Source: Eubacterium sp.
Lineage (GTDB): Bacteria; Bacillota; Clostridia; Lachnospirales; Lachnospiraceae
Direction: 5' to 3'
NCBI GenBank assembly: GCA_017430325.1
Contig: JAFRNE010000020.1
Coordinates: 1 to 64,000, forward strand
DNA length: 64,000 bases
The translations under genes and the position numbers were made by a program. Below, in pieces: positions 28,269 through 38,219 of this stretch. The notes below the pieces were generated by a model. The model was given only the letters and a program-made list of their open reading frames with translations, had not been told where the DNA came from and made no database searches. Each line of letters begins with the position of its first letter. The stretch's first letter is position 1.

Positions 28269-30263
28269 TCACGAAATATCTTCCAGAAGTAGTTTCAGTT
28301 CCTTTATCTGATCACGGAGCTCAGCCGCTCTCTCAAATTCAAGCTCGACGGCAGCCTTATTCATCTTCTTGGTAAGTTTCTCAATCTCACGGCGGAGATC
28401 CTTTCTGCTCATCTTATCAACAGACGACTTCTCAGCCTTCCTGCCTGATGACCTATCGCCATCATCAAGCTCCGTTGAAATGAGATCTCTGACAGCCTTC
28501 CTGATGGTTTCAGGAGTAATGCCGTTCTCTTCATTGTATTTCTGCTGGATGGCACGTCTTCTGTCAGTCTCATCGATAGCATGCTTCATCGAATCAGTCA
28601 TCATATCAGCATACATTATGACATGGCCATCGACATTTCTCGCAGCACGTCCGATAGTCTGGATGAGCGAAGTCTCCGAACGCAGGAAGCCTTCCTTATC
28701 CGCATCAAGTATCGCAACAAGGGTGATCTCCGGAATATCAAGACCTTCACGGAGAAGATTGATGCCGACAAGCACGTCAAATACACCCATTCTGAGGTCT
28801 CTCACTATCTCCATACGCTCCATCGTATCAATATCCGAATGCAGGTATTTCACCTTAATGTCCAGCTCTCTGAGATAGTTGGTCAGCTCTTCTGCCATCC
28901 TCTTCGTGAGAGTCGTCACAAGTACTTTATTTCCCTTGCCTGTTTCAATCTTTATCTCATTATATAGGTCGTCTATCTGCCCTTCCACAGGTCGTACCGA
29001 AATCTCCGGATCCAGAAGTCCTGTAGGTCTGATGACCTGCTCGGCTCTGCCATCCTCGTGAAGCGCTTCGTATTCTCCCGGCGTTGCCGAAACGAAGAGC
29101 GCCTTATCTATCCTCTCTTCAAACTCCTCGAAATTAAGCGGTCTGTTGTCCATAGCCGAAGGCAGTCTGAAGCCGAAATCGATCAGCACCTGCTTGCGCG
29201 ACTTATTTCCGCCGAACATACCTCTGACCTGAGGCAGTGAAATATGCGACTCGTCGACTATCAGAAGATAATCGTCGCCGAAGAAATCCATAAGTGTACT
29301 AGGTGCCTCGCCCTCCTTACCGCCGGCAAGTATTCTCGTATAATTCTCGATACCCGAACAGAAGCCCGTCTCGCGGAGCATCTCTATGTCGAACTCGGTC
29401 CTCTCCCTGATCCTCTGCGCCTCAAGCAACTTATCATTTGCCTTAAAATATTTCACTCTCTCTTCGAGTTCTTCTTCTATTTCCTCAAGTGCAGCTTCCA
29501 TCTTGCCCGGTTCAATAACATAATGCGAAGCCGGGAAGATACAGGAGAAACTCACACTTCTTTTCACTTCTCCGGTAAGTGGATCGAACTCCGATAGTCT
29601 GTCGATCTCATCTCCGAAAAACTCTACACGGATGGCCGCTTCGTTCGTATTTGATGGTATTATATCAACCACATCACCCTTAACTCTGAAGGTACTTCTC
29701 TTGAAATCCATATCATTTCTGGAGTACTGCATATCCACCAGACGGCCGATCAGCTCATCTCTGTCAAGCGTCATCCCCGGTCTGAGAGAAAGCATCATGG
29801 ACTTATAGTCTTCCGGATTACCGATACCGTAGATGCACGAAACAGAGGCGACGACAATAACATCTTCTCTCTCGATAAGAGCAGCCGTGGCGCTGTGTCT
29901 CAGTTTATCTATTTCATCATTTATCGAAGAATCCTTGGCAATATATGTATCTGTCGAAGGAACATAAGCCTCCGGCTGGTAATAATCATAATATGATACA
30001 AAATACTCCACTGCGTTCTCCGGGAAGAAACTCTTCATCTCACCGTAGAGCTGCGCCGCAAGTGTCTTGTTATGTGAAAGTATCAGAGTTTTCTTGCCGA
30101 GAGCCTTTATTACATTTGCCATGGTGAAGGTCTTTCCGGAACCGGTAACACCCATCAGTGTCTGCTCCTTCTTTCCTTCCCTGAAGCCCTCTACAAGCGT
30201 TTCGATTGCCTCCGGCTGATCGCCGGTCGGCTGAAACTCGGATACCAGTTTGAATTCTGCCAT
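28269..30263 (-). CDS. uvrB: Excinuclease ABC subunit B
   Basis: Helicase-like damage-verification subunit of nucleotide excision repair. It loads from UvrA and recruits UvrC. The 664 residues are full length: Walker A GVTGSGKT at about 39-46, the beta-hairpin with [14 protein letters not shown] Walker B, motifs V/VI ([22 protein letters not shown]) and the C-terminal UVR domain ([17 protein letters not shown]). SD GGAG precedes the ATG. It has its own promoter and terminator and splits the giant-protein genes. A decayed partial copy lies at 12810-13104. Confidence 0.97.
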   Translation of the reverse strand: MAEFKLVSEFQPTGDQPEAIETLVEGFREGKKEQTLMGVTGSGKTFTMANVIKALGKKTLILSHNKTLAAQLYGEMKSFFPENAVEYFVSYYDYYQPEAYVPSTDTYIAKDSSINDEIDKLRHSATAALIEREDVIVVASVSCIYGIGNPEDYKSMMLSLRPGMTLDRDELIGRLVDMQYSRNDMDFKRSTFRVKGDVVDIIPSNTNEAAIRVEFFGDEIDRLSEFDPLTGEVKRSVSFSCIFPASHYVIEPGKMEAALEEIEEELEERVKYFKANDKLLEAQRIRERTEFDIEMLRETGFCSGIENYTRILAGGKEGEAPSTLMDFFGDDYLLIVDESHISLPQVRGMFGGNKSRKQVLIDFGFRLPSAMDNRPLNFEEFEERIDKALFVSATPGEYEALHEDGRAEQVIRPTGLLDPEISVRPVEGQIDDLYNEIKIETGKGNKVLVTTLTKRMAEELTNYLRELDIKVKYLHSDIDTMERMEIVRDLRMGVFDVLVGINLLREGLDIPEITLVAILDADKEGFLRSETSLIQTIGRAARNVDGHVIMYADMMTDSMKHAIDETDRRRAIQQKYNEENGITPETIRKAVRDLISTELDDGDRSSGRKAEKSSVDKMSRKDLRREIEKLTKKMNKAAVELEFERAAELRDQIKELKLLLEDIS

Positions 30264-30317
30264 TTATTTCTCCATTCTGCCGTCCTATGACCACAACATA
30301 TAGAATCCACCTCACCT

Positions 30318-30346
30318 ATTATCTAACAAAATACGGGGATTTTCAA
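30318..30346 (-). promoter_or_regulatory. uvrB promoter
   Basis: TTGAAA (30341-30346), 17 bp, GATAAT (30318-30323). It is divergent to the leader of the 1,342-aa gene. Confidence 0.7.
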
Positions 30347-30374
30347 GCAATTTAAACGTTTATTGTCTTTTTTT

Positions 30375-30398
30375 GTTTTGTTGCGGATTTGTTATGCT
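30375..30398 (+). promoter_or_regulatory. Putative promoter region of the 1,342-aa gene
   Basis: GTTTTGTTGCGGATT (30375-30389) contains one GTTGC half-site and is followed by TATGCT (30393-30398). It resembles the boxes upstream of the other giant genes but lacks the first GTTGC, and the spacing differs (8 instead of 11 bp). It is conserved at 15918-15927 beside the gene remnant. Confidence 0.35.
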
Positions 30399-30518
30399 TT
30401 AGGTGTTAAACTCAGCCTATGAGTTAAAAAACAGGGGCGTTTATACGCTTTTTGACTGTATTTTCAATAAATCAGAACGAAAAAAAGATATAGATAGAAA
30501 TATCAGGGAGGAAATATT

Positions 30519-33500
30519 ATGCCAAGAATCAAGAAAAACAAATGGGAATACTTAAATCTGAAGACCACAAATATTCCGGAGAATGTACGTAACAGCGCTG
30601 ACCCTAAGGTAATAGAGAATTATCTCCAGACAAACGGTAACACACTCTCTCCTAATGAGCGTGAGTACCTGAATCACCATCTTTCAAGTCTGAACAAGAT
30701 AAACGAAACTATACAGGACGTGAAAGAAAGAGTCGAACAGGATAGTTACAAGCCATTAAAACCTGACGCAGTAGTTCTTGAGGATCTTCAAATGTATTCT
30801 CTTTCCACTTATATGCTTGATCCTAAGCATCAGACAGGTGATTTTGGCTGCTGGTCATGCTTCTATAACATCCTCCTTAACTCCAGAGGTATCACAAATC
30901 TTACCCAGGAGGATATCCGTGCCTTCAGACCTAAAAAAGCCGGCAATGATGCATACAATCTTGATTCTGATGTAGAGTTCAACACCGATATTCCTGTTAA
31001 CGCCATCGACATGGGCGACCTCGCTATAAATCTCCTTCCTGATACCATGCTCAAAAGTACTGAGATATGGTCCTACAACAAGTTCAAGGAAGGTGCCGCT
31101 CACAACCCTATGGAGAAGTTTGCATATTCGGCAGCTGCTGTTAAGGGTATCAAGGAGCAGATAATCACCTGTATAAAGGAGCATCACTCTCCTATCGGTC
31201 TTATGATGGATGGACATTATATTACCATCACAGGTATCGAGGGTGATACAGTAACTTATTATAATTCTATGCCAAGTGATGTTCCCGGCAGAGACGCAAA
31301 ATACGATTACCAGCAGGATCTCGGCGCTCTTCTTGACAGCGCTCTGAACGGCGAAAATGCCAGCTTCCTCACCCTTACCTGGCTTGAAGATATCAAGCTT
31401 TCCAAGGATGGAAAAACTCTTTATGGCACTTCTCTTCCAAACCTGAGTGTTGATGATAAAGGTAACGTTCAGGTTAATGCCAAGGAATCTCAGGCTATGT
31501 TCTTAGATGACCGTCACCAGAATGGTATGGTTATCGGAACAACCGGCGGTATAGATATAGCCGACGCAGATTCACAATATCGTAAGCATATAACCGATGG
31601 CTTCTTCAAGGTTGATAAGGCATATCTACCAAAGCAGGTCAATATGAAATCCCTTAAACAGGCAGCCACCGAAAGAACAGATGAAGAGGAAAACTCACTT
31701 GAAACAGATCGTCAGATAAAGCTGAACGACCAGAAATCCCTCGAGAACAAGATTGCCATTCAGAAGGGCAATGTTATAAATATCATTCATGAGCAGCAGG
31801 CTCCTCAGGAACCACAGATTGAACGTTATAAGATCAATGTTGTCTACAACCGTAAGCCTCAATTCGGCGGTGGTAACTTCGTTGATTTTAAGAATACTTT
31901 CAGCGGATGCGGCTGGGATAGAGATAGATTTGAAACGCTTTTCAAAGCATTTTCAAATCTCTATGATGCTATTCCTTTAACAGAGAACTCACCTCGAAAG
32001 AGAGCCATGGATTCTTTCTATACAAACCATTTCTTTATTGGTGAAGGACAGCCTGGAACCGTCAGTGAGCTTAAAAATTCTCTCACTGAGTATTTAAATA
32101 CCATCCAGAACGGCAACACCTTCTATGATGACTACTATAATCCTGTCATGCTTGAGGGTATCAAGGGTAAGCGTAATCTGAAACCAGAAGCAGATATTTC
32201 GGTAAAATACATCAAGAGCTTTATCAAGGCTCTCGGTGAAATAGCAAAATATAACCCTAACCTTATGGCAAACGATATCGATATCGACCGTTTTATCGCT
32301 CCGGACGGCAAGGTCCGCACTCAGGATATTAAAAACGATCCTACTATCAATATTCGTTCTGCCAAGAAGAAAAAGGATACCAAGAAGAACCAGGATACCA
32401 AGAAGAACCAGATCAATATTCTGAGTGAGAGCAAAAATAATATCAATATAATTGAGAATAAGCCAAACCTTAAGCCTATTATTGAAGAGGATAAAAAACA
32501 GCCTGAGACCAATAATGCGGTTCCTCCTAAGCAGCCTGAAAACAAGAACGCTGTACCTCCGAAAAAGCCGGAGGAAAGTAATCCTATCAAGGAAGATAAA
32601 GATAATGTATTTGTCTGGGAGGATGAAAGCTTTGTAGAACCTACCAGTACGATTCGCTATGAAAATGACGGCAGCATTATCTTATCACCAAAATGCAAGT
32701 ACAAATTCTACAATAATGGCGAGACCCTGAAGACCGCTTATAATAAGCTTGTAAAGATGGATAAGGTCCCTAGCGAGGAGAAGGATAAGAATCTGATCTT
32801 TTCTCTTATCCTTGTCGATGCATACTGGAAGATTCAGCAGGATTATGACGCTATATATCTTACAGAGGAAGATCTTTTATATCTTTCAAACAGATACGAG
32901 ACCGATCCTAAATTTGCAAAAACTATCGAAGACATGGTTGAATATGGTTTCGGCGAAAAATTCTGGGGCGACCAGATACTACTGACCGGGTACATATATC
33001 ATAAGCAATCCTATGATGTACATGATAGGTCATCGTTTGAAGATGAGCTTCCGGCTGCAGAAAACGAAGATCAGGTAGTCGAATTCTCCAGAAAGAAAAT
33101 AAAACAAGCCGATAATCAAATGGCTACTACAATCCGAAATATAAAAATAGGCCGACAGAAAATGATCACTGCCGAGAGAGAAGAGCTCGCAAAAGACAAG
33201 GAAAAAATCGCAACCGAGTTTTCTCTTCTACAGGAAGATCTTAAAAATGGAAAGCACCATTATGAGGATAGTGCTTTCCACAAAAATCCAACAATTGATT
33301 ACCGTAAAGCTGCCGATGTTATAGTAAGATCCCAGGCCAAAAAACCTATACTCGCAGATGATGTTCATCCTAGCTGGCAGTTTGATGAAAGAAATGCTGA
33401 TTTATGGGCCGAAACAAATAAGCTCGCCAGAAGTCTGAATTTCTATATGTATATTCAGGAGAACAAAGAGCTCATCCCTGCAATGTCAGCCGAGGAATTT

Positions 33501-34547
33501 ACAAAGGGCTATAAAACATTCGAAAAAGCTGCTATCGAAGCCGATGCTAAGACTACAGTTGCCGATACAACCTTCAAGATGAACGAGTACGAAGTATTTG
33601 ATCAGCAGAACATCCAGAAGGGATGTAAGGATTACATCCAGAGCTTTGCCAGGAAAAAGGAGCCATTCTCCAGAGTCAACGCTATGGATGCAGTTGATCT
33701 TATCATTGCCAAGACACTTACTGCCAAGGCTGCAAATGCAGCTGTATTTGACAAGATCAAGCTCGAGGATGGTAATAATACCACTATTGATCAGGAAGAG
33801 TTCAAGAATACAGTAGCTAAGATGAGAACCGAGATCATCTCGAATCCACTCTTCCACACTTCTCTTGCAAAACGCGTTGCAGCAAGCGACTTTTATGAGG
33901 AATACAGAAAGGTCGTTAATGCCGACGTAAATAAGAAGAGATCTGATGATCTTGCAAGAAGAAAGGCTATCGATAAGCATCGCGCAATCAAGACACGTAT
34001 AAATCGATACATGAAAGAAAATACTTATAAGATCACCAAAGAACAGGCTAATGAGATCAAAACCGCTTATGCAAATCTTCTCGAATATAATAAAGGCAAG
34101 AAACCTAGTGATCTGATGAAGAAGTTCATGGATTCTCTTAAGGATGTGGTTGATGAGCTTAATACTCCGAACAACAAGAGAGAGGTTCATTTGGACAAGC
34201 TCAGCAGCCTGAACAGATACACACTTAAGTATTATGACAAGCGTCAGGGCACCCTTCACAATCCATATACCGATGATGGAAAATCACGTCTTGCAGCAGC
34301 CGAGAGGCTTGCAAATACAACCGATACCATCATTAAGGATATGACTAAGAAGCACCCTGAAATCGATCCGGACTACAGACCAGCCGCAAATGACGGCATG
34401 CAGCGCCTCTATCAATTTGCCAGGGCAGTCAATGCCGGCCGTAATCCATTGCCTGATCTGTCTGCAGATAACGACCGCGAATCTACCGCATCAATTGTCG
34501 ACCAGAACGGCAACAAGAACTACGAACTTCCTATGAAGAAAAAGTAG
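30519..34547 (+). CDS. Large protein (1,342 aa) with papain-like cysteine protease core
   Basis: No signal peptide. In residues 85-270 a papain-type triad is visible: Gln105-x5-Cys111-Trp112 (papain: Gln19-x5-Cys25-Trp26) and His233 with Asn249, 16 residues apart as are His159 and Asn175 of papain. A Lys/Pro/Asn-rich, probably disordered linker (about 605-710) and a long helical C-terminal half follow. SD GGGAGGAAATATT precedes the ATG. It starts MPR like the 2,188-aa and 56-aa proteins. It is the only giant gene on the plus strand. A protease or transpeptidase acting inside the cell, or an effector delivered by an unseen route, are both possible. Catalytic activity is inferred from motif spacing only. 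Confidence 0.72.
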   Translation: MPRIKKNKWEYLNLKTTNIPENVRNSADPKVIENYLQTNGNTLSPNEREYLNHHLSSLNKINETIQDVKERVEQDSYKPLKPDAVVLEDLQMYSLSTYMLDPKHQTGDFGCWSCFYNILLNSRGITNLTQEDIRAFRPKKAGNDAYNLDSDVEFNTDIPVNAIDMGDLAINLLPDTMLKSTEIWSYNKFKEGAAHNPMEKFAYSAAAVKGIKEQIITCIKEHHSPIGLMMDGHYITITGIEGDTVTYYNSMPSDVPGRDAKYDYQQDLGALLDSALNGENASFLTLTWLEDIKLSKDGKTLYGTSLPNLSVDDKGNVQVNAKESQAMFLDDRHQNGMVIGTTGGIDIADADSQYRKHITDGFFKVDKAYLPKQVNMKSLKQAATERTDEEENSLETDRQIKLNDQKSLENKIAIQKGNVINIIHEQQAPQEPQIERYKINVVYNRKPQFGGGNFVDFKNTFSGCGWDRDRFETLFKAFSNLYDAIPLTENSPRKRAMDSFYTNHFFIGEGQPGTVSELKNSLTEYLNTIQNGNTFYDDYYNPVMLEGIKGKRNLKPEADISVKYIKSFIKALGEIAKYNPNLMANDIDIDRFIAPDGKVRTQDIKNDPTINIRSAKKKKDTKKNQDTKKNQINILSESKNNINIIENKPNLKPIIEEDKKQPETNNAVPPKQPENKNAVPPKKPEESNPIKEDKDNVFVWEDESFVEPTSTIRYENDGSIILSPKCKYKFYNNGETLKTAYNKLVKMDKVPSEEKDKNLIFSLILVDAYWKIQQDYDAIYLTEEDLLYLSNRYETDPKFAKTIEDMVEYGFGEKFWGDQILLTGYIYHKQSYDVHDRSSFEDELPAAENEDQVVEFSRKKIKQADNQMATTIRNIKIGRQKMITAEREELAKDKEKIATEFSLLQEDLKNGKHHYEDSAFHKNPTIDYRKAADVIVRSQAKKPILADDVHPSWQFDERNADLWAETNKLARSLNFYMYIQENKELIPAMSAEEFTKGYKTFEKAAIEADAKTTVADTTFKMNEYEVFDQQNIQKGCKDYIQSFARKKEPFSRVNAMDAVDLIIAKTLTAKAANAAVFDKIKLEDGNNTTIDQEEFKNTVAKMRTEIISNPLFHTSLAKRVAASDFYEEYRKVVNADVNKKRSDDLARRKAIDKHRAIKTRINRYMKENTYKITKEQANEIKTAYANLLEYNKGKKPSDLMKKFMDSLKDVVDELNTPNNKREVHLDKLSSLNRYTLKYYDKRQGTLHNPYTDDGKSRLAAAERLANTTDTIIKDMTKKHPEIDPDYRPAANDGMQRLYQFARAVNAGRNPLPDLSADNDRESTASIVDQNGNKNYELPMKKK

Positions 34548-34575
34548 TTCATGCATATAAAAGAGGGGAAATGAG

Positions 34576-34616
34576 ACGAGGGCAGTCCCGCACAATACTG
34601 TGCAGGTTGCCCTCGT
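34576..34616. terminator. Hairpin between the convergent 1,342-aa and rtcB genes
   Basis: ACGAGGGCA (34576-34584) pairs with TGCCCTCGT (34608-34616), with an inner GCACA/TGTGC stem. The U-run is poor on both strands. Its position between convergent genes suggests a bidirectional terminator. Confidence 0.6.
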
Positions 34617-34678
34617 TGAATTATTGTCGTTATTACATTTAGTCGACAGATCAATTTATGCCGGCAGTGCTATTGATA

Positions 34679-35818
34679 TTAGTTGATCCCACCAGCCTTG
34701 TAGTTATAAACCGGCTTAACTATCTTATCAATACTTACCGTCTCTCCTATCACTTCAGCGATCTCATCCACTCCTCTATAGGCGAACGGACTCTCATCAA
34801 GTGTATCCTTGTTGATGCAGATGGAATAGATTCCATCCATCGCCTTCTTGAAGTCTGAAACTGTATGATGTTCGGCAACCTCAGAGCGCTTATAAATTCT
34901 TCCTGCTCCGTGAGGCGCTGAATAGTTCCATTCAGGATTACCCAGTCCGGTTCCGAGTATTATTCCGTCTCGCATATTTATCGGAATGATAACCTTCTCT
35001 CCTTCCTTAGCACTTATCGCGCCCTTTCGAAGGACAGGCTTTTCACCGCTGAAATCCACATAGTTGTGAATACAGGTGAAAGAATCCTCTATCTTCCACT
35101 TCATCCCTTTAACGATACTTTCAATGATCGCCTCTCTGTTGAGACGCGCAAACTCCTGCATGATCTCAAGGTCATGGAGATAGTCCTCCATCAGTTTGCC
35201 CGAAAGGCAGGTCATCTCATAAGAAGCAAAGCCCTGCTTCTTCATCTGCATTTCCTTCTGGCCGGTTCTCAGATAATAGTCCGCAACCTCCATACCAAGA
35301 TGTCTGCTGCCGGAATGAACCACCAGATAAATACTGCCTTCCTCATCCTTATCCACCTCAATAAAGTGGTTTCCTCCACCAAGAGTTCCGATGCTGAGCT
35401 CTGCCTTCCTGGCATTGATATTTTTCGCACATCTAAGCTCCGAGAGATCTATCTTCTCGGTGTATTTATGCTCTTTGTCACGGATCCTCGGACCAACCGG
35501 AACATTGTCACGTATCACGCTGTCAAGCTGTTGGAACTGCAGCCCTCTGGTCTTCACCCTTGCCATAGTCATACCACAGCCGATATCAACGCCCACAAGA
35601 CTCGGAAGTATCGAATCCTCCACAGTCATAGTAAGCCCTATCGTTCCGACCTTTCCCGGATGCACATCCGGCATGACCCGGATCACACTTCCTTCAGCGC
35701 TCGGATGATTACATATCATCTGCAGCTGCTTCCTGGCATATTCATCCAGAGCGAACTGCTCATTCTCTACCGTATAGACGATAGCATCTGTGTATTTTCC
35801 ATATATTGTTGTAACCAT
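34679..35818 (-). CDS. RtcB-family RNA ligase, copy 1
   Basis: GTP/Mn-dependent ligation of RNA 2',3'-cyclic phosphate or 3'-phosphate to 5'-OH ends. This 379-residue form belongs to the shorter bacterial RtcB type. Visible motifs: MPDVHPGKVGTIG, the metal-binding VGVDIGCGM with its Cys, GTLGGGNHFIEVD, HSGSRHLG, and SAPHGAGR with the His that carries GMP. The ATG at 35818 follows GAGG; the frame extends to 35851 without a better site. It follows the Cys-rich small gene by 16 bp. It shares many motifs with copy 2 at 38997 but is clearly diverged. Confidence 0.93.
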   Translation of the reverse strand: MVTTIYGKYTDAIVYTVENEQFALDEYARKQLQMICNHPSAEGSVIRVMPDVHPGKVGTIGLTMTVEDSILPSLVGVDIGCGMTMARVKTRGLQFQQLDSVIRDNVPVGPRIRDKEHKYTEKIDLSELRCAKNINARKAELSIGTLGGGNHFIEVDKDEEGSIYLVVHSGSRHLGMEVADYYLRTGQKEMQMKKQGFASYEMTCLSGKLMEDYLHDLEIMQEFARLNREAIIESIVKGMKWKIEDSFTCIHNYVDFSGEKPVLRKGAISAKEGEKVIIPINMRDGIILGTGLGNPEWNYSAPHGAGRIYKRSEVAEHHTVSDFKKAMDGIYSICINKDTLDESPFAYRGVDEIAEVIGETVSIDKIVKPVYNYKAGGIN

Positions 35819-35834
35819 ATAGCATTCCTCATTT

Positions 35835-36026
35835 CTAATTCCATTTGTCATGCCTGTCCTTATCCTTCTGCCTTTTCGCCTTCACCGACTCAGGCTTCTT
35901 CGTTACCTTACGAGGCTGGTATTTCGGACAGTTCTTGCACTTCTTCAGATCTACTTTTACAAATCCCTTCCTGCAGTCTGCACCCTTGCAGACATAATAT
36001 ATACAGGGTTCTGTTCTGTCTCTCAT
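35835..36026 (-). CDS. Small basic Cys-rich (zinc-ribbon-like) protein
   Basis: A 63-residue protein with Cys8, 13, 18, 30 and 33 (C-x4-C-x4-C-x11-C-x2-C), followed by a strongly basic tail (about residues 38-63). This looks like a small metal-binding, nucleic-acid-binding protein. AAGGAG lies 8 bases before the ATG at 36026. It is the first gene after the terminator of the TerD/TROVE-like gene and is tightly followed by rtcB copy 1, which suggests they work together. I do not recognise a named family. Confidence 0.65.
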   Translation of the reverse strand: MRDRTEPCIYYVCKGADCRKGFVKVDLKKCKNCPKYQPRKVTKKPESVKAKRQKDKDRHDKWN

Positions 36027-36043
36027 GTATTTCTCCTTATCTT

Positions 36044-36099
36044 TAAAAAAACACAAAGAAACACCTCTGTTGCCACAATTGTTGCAGCAAAAGAGGTGT
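36044..36099 (-). terminator. Terminator after the TerD/TROVE-like gene
   Basis: ACACCTCT-type arms at 36061-36068 and 36092-36099, extended by an inner GCTGC/GTTGC-like pairing, are followed on the transcript by a T-rich stretch. Readthrough would continue into the Cys-rich gene and rtcB. Confidence 0.7.
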
Positions 36100-36133
36100 C
36101 TGTCATACTAAAAATCATGAAACAAATATAGTT

Positions 36134-38191
36134 CTATTTATTCATCAGCGCAATCATCTTCTCAAGATCGTATTCACGGATCACATCTGCACCCTCAGGT
36201 ACAAGTGAAGCGTCAATAGTCTTGTCTGTGACGATCACATCTGCTTCGGACATATCGCTGACCACTTCCGCTGCCATCATCTCGAAGAAAGAAGCAACGT
36301 TGATGATATCTGTCACGTGGAAATAATCCGTAAGGAAATCCATGCTTGTAGTGCCGGCAACGGCAGCATTACTTTCCCTGGCCATATTCAGCCAGATAAA
36401 ATCATTGGTCTTCAGATCAACTCCGAAGAGGTATGCAAAGGTGCTGTCGCAGTCGATCATAAATGATGACTTAACTGTCTTAGGCTCATAAACCTGACCG
36501 GAATCCTCCAGGTCACGGAGCATATAACCTGCTCTGCAGTAGCATTCTCCAAAGGTAAGTCCTGAGTAAACATTATCGCAGAAGATAAGATATCTCATAG
36601 CAGGATATTTTTCTCTGAACTTATCCATATCGATGTCAAAATACTCAGATCCGCCGTTATAGCCACTGGTCTCATCACCGGAATAAGTGATAGCCTCAGA
36701 CTGGCTGCCCGCCATAGTTCTCCATGAGAACTCAGTACGTCTGCCGTTTTCCTCAATTCCAAATACAGAAAGGTCAATATCATTAACCTTCTCCCAATAG
36801 GTGAAGGCACGAAGCTTCTTTGTTTCGCCGATATTGATCTTAGAGCCTCTTGTGAGGACTCCTAAACCTCCCTGGGATGTATTTTCCTGAATCGGAAGGG
36901 CATAGTTCTTCATATTTTCATCGATATAAACCTTGCCAAGTCTGCCTTTAAGAACAGTCTGAAGATTCTCTTTCATTCTGGCTGCAAGCATATTTGCCTG
37001 ACCTTCGGTGATGTATGATCTTCTCTTCTTCTGCTCTTCTGCTGTCTCGTTATGAACCCTCAGCTGGTTATACTTAGTAAACTTGAAGGTACGGCTCGCC
37101 CGGTTCTTAGAGTAATCAGAATACTGGATGAGCAGCTGGATAAGAACGATAACATTCTTTGTATCCATGGATTCAAGTATATAGTTCATGTCCTCTACAG
37201 ACTCGCATCTGCTGAGGATGTAATTCTGATTTCTGAGCACGGCTGCAGAACCCTTTCCGGTCTTCAGAGCATCAACAGCCGCCTTGATATTCTTTGCAGC
37301 CATAGCTCTTTCAAACTCAGAAAATACAGATTCGTTTCTATCACCTCTCATGGCATCAACAAAGCTCTGGCTTTCCGGAGTCTTTGCCTGATAATGAAGG
37401 TGATGGAGCAGACCGTTCCAGACCTTCTTCTTCTCGAAGCAGTTTCTGATATCGCATCTGCCTGACTCGAAGAATGAACCGATCAGAGCAGTAATGAACT
37501 TTCTGTCCTGATTCTTCAGATTAAGCTTGTAAATATTTTTGTTATTATATTTTGCATAATTCAGTTCATCCACAAATCTGATAACATCAGAAAGCGACAG
37601 ATACTGAGCAAGTCTCACGTCGCGGATATCCATCAGGAGCTTTACAGCTGTATTTTTAGACGCAATATCACTTACAGTGTAGTTATATTCAGTAATAAAT
37701 GCCTTCACAAGCTCGTACTGCTCGTCGCTGAGTGGTCTTGTGCCTGTCAATAAATTATCGACCATCTCAGAGAGCTTACTAACTGCTTCGTCCTCTGTAA
37801 CTACGCTGAAATCCTTGATCTCTGCCCCTTCCTTAAACGCAAGTCTCTCAAAATTCTTCTCGAAGAGAGAATGACCTGCTTCGGAAAAATCGCCAAAGCC
37901 GTATGTAATTGTGTAATGAACCATCTGATCAAAAAAGAGCTGATCAGGCGACAGTTCTCTGACACTTGCAGGGAAGCCTCTGTAGAATGGTTCAGGAACA
38001 TTTTCGCCGAGACGCTCTGAAGCGTATTCGATCATATCTTCACGAACAAGCTTTTCGCCGCTGACGATCCTGATATTAAAGAGATTCGCCAGGGCAAAGA
38101 GTGTTTCAAATTGATTTTCAGTTTTTCCGGCATCTCCTTCACTTACAAGGATATGCTTTTCAAATAAATAATTCTTGTAAATATTTTTCAT
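36134..38191 (-). CDS. TerD-domain protein with a TROVE/HEAT-like helical N-terminus
   Basis: A 685-residue protein starting at 38191 after AAAGGTGG. The C-terminal part (about 458-606) has the TerD pattern: I-D-L-S, Y-S-G-D-x-T-S-G, G-S-E-Y-F-D-I-D-M, RYLIFCDNVYSG, FGECYCRAGYMLRD and a final FIWLNM strand. This is a Ca-binding tellurite/stress-type beta sandwich. The first about 415 residues are helical. KKKVWNGLLHHL and SAAVLRNQNYIL recall the EVWKALL and ALLRNLGK helices of Ro60/TROVE, though the usual von Willebrand A domain is absent. It lies directly behind three Y-RNA-like RNAs and among RtcB genes, so an RNA-binding scaffold role is likely but inferred. Confidence 0.65.
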   Translation of the reverse strand: MKNIYKNYLFEKHILVSEGDAGKTENQFETLFALANLFNIRIVSGEKLVREDMIEYASERLGENVPEPFYRGFPASVRELSPDQLFFDQMVHYTITYGFGDFSEAGHSLFEKNFERLAFKEGAEIKDFSVVTEDEAVSKLSEMVDNLLTGTRPLSDEQYELVKAFITEYNYTVSDIASKNTAVKLLMDIRDVRLAQYLSLSDVIRFVDELNYAKYNNKNIYKLNLKNQDRKFITALIGSFFESGRCDIRNCFEKKKVWNGLLHHLHYQAKTPESQSFVDAMRGDRNESVFSEFERAMAAKNIKAAVDALKTGKGSAAVLRNQNYILSRCESVEDMNYILESMDTKNVIVLIQLLIQYSDYSKNRASRTFKFTKYNQLRVHNETAEEQKKRRSYITEGQANMLAARMKENLQTVLKGRLGKVYIDENMKNYALPIQENTSQGGLGVLTRGSKINIGETKKLRAFTYWEKVNDIDLSVFGIEENGRRTEFSWRTMAGSQSEAITYSGDETSGYNGGSEYFDIDMDKFREKYPAMRYLIFCDNVYSGLTFGECYCRAGYMLRDLEDSGQVYEPKTVKSSFMIDCDSTFAYLFGVDLKTNDFIWLNMARESNAAVAGTTSMDFLTDYFHVTDIINVASFFEMMAAEVVSDMSEADVIVTDKTIDASLVPEGADVIREYDLEKMIALMNK

Positions 38192-38219
38192 AATTTTTAC
38201 CACCTTTCAAACTGATATT

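Noticed and set aside
35066..36046. A 326-codon plus-strand frame opposite rtcB copy 1
   Set aside because: Antisense to clear RtcB motifs.
36061..36099. Another GTTGC direct-repeat promoter box
   Set aside because: The two GTTGC are 7 bp apart, part of a terminator stem, and no -10 follows at 11 bp.
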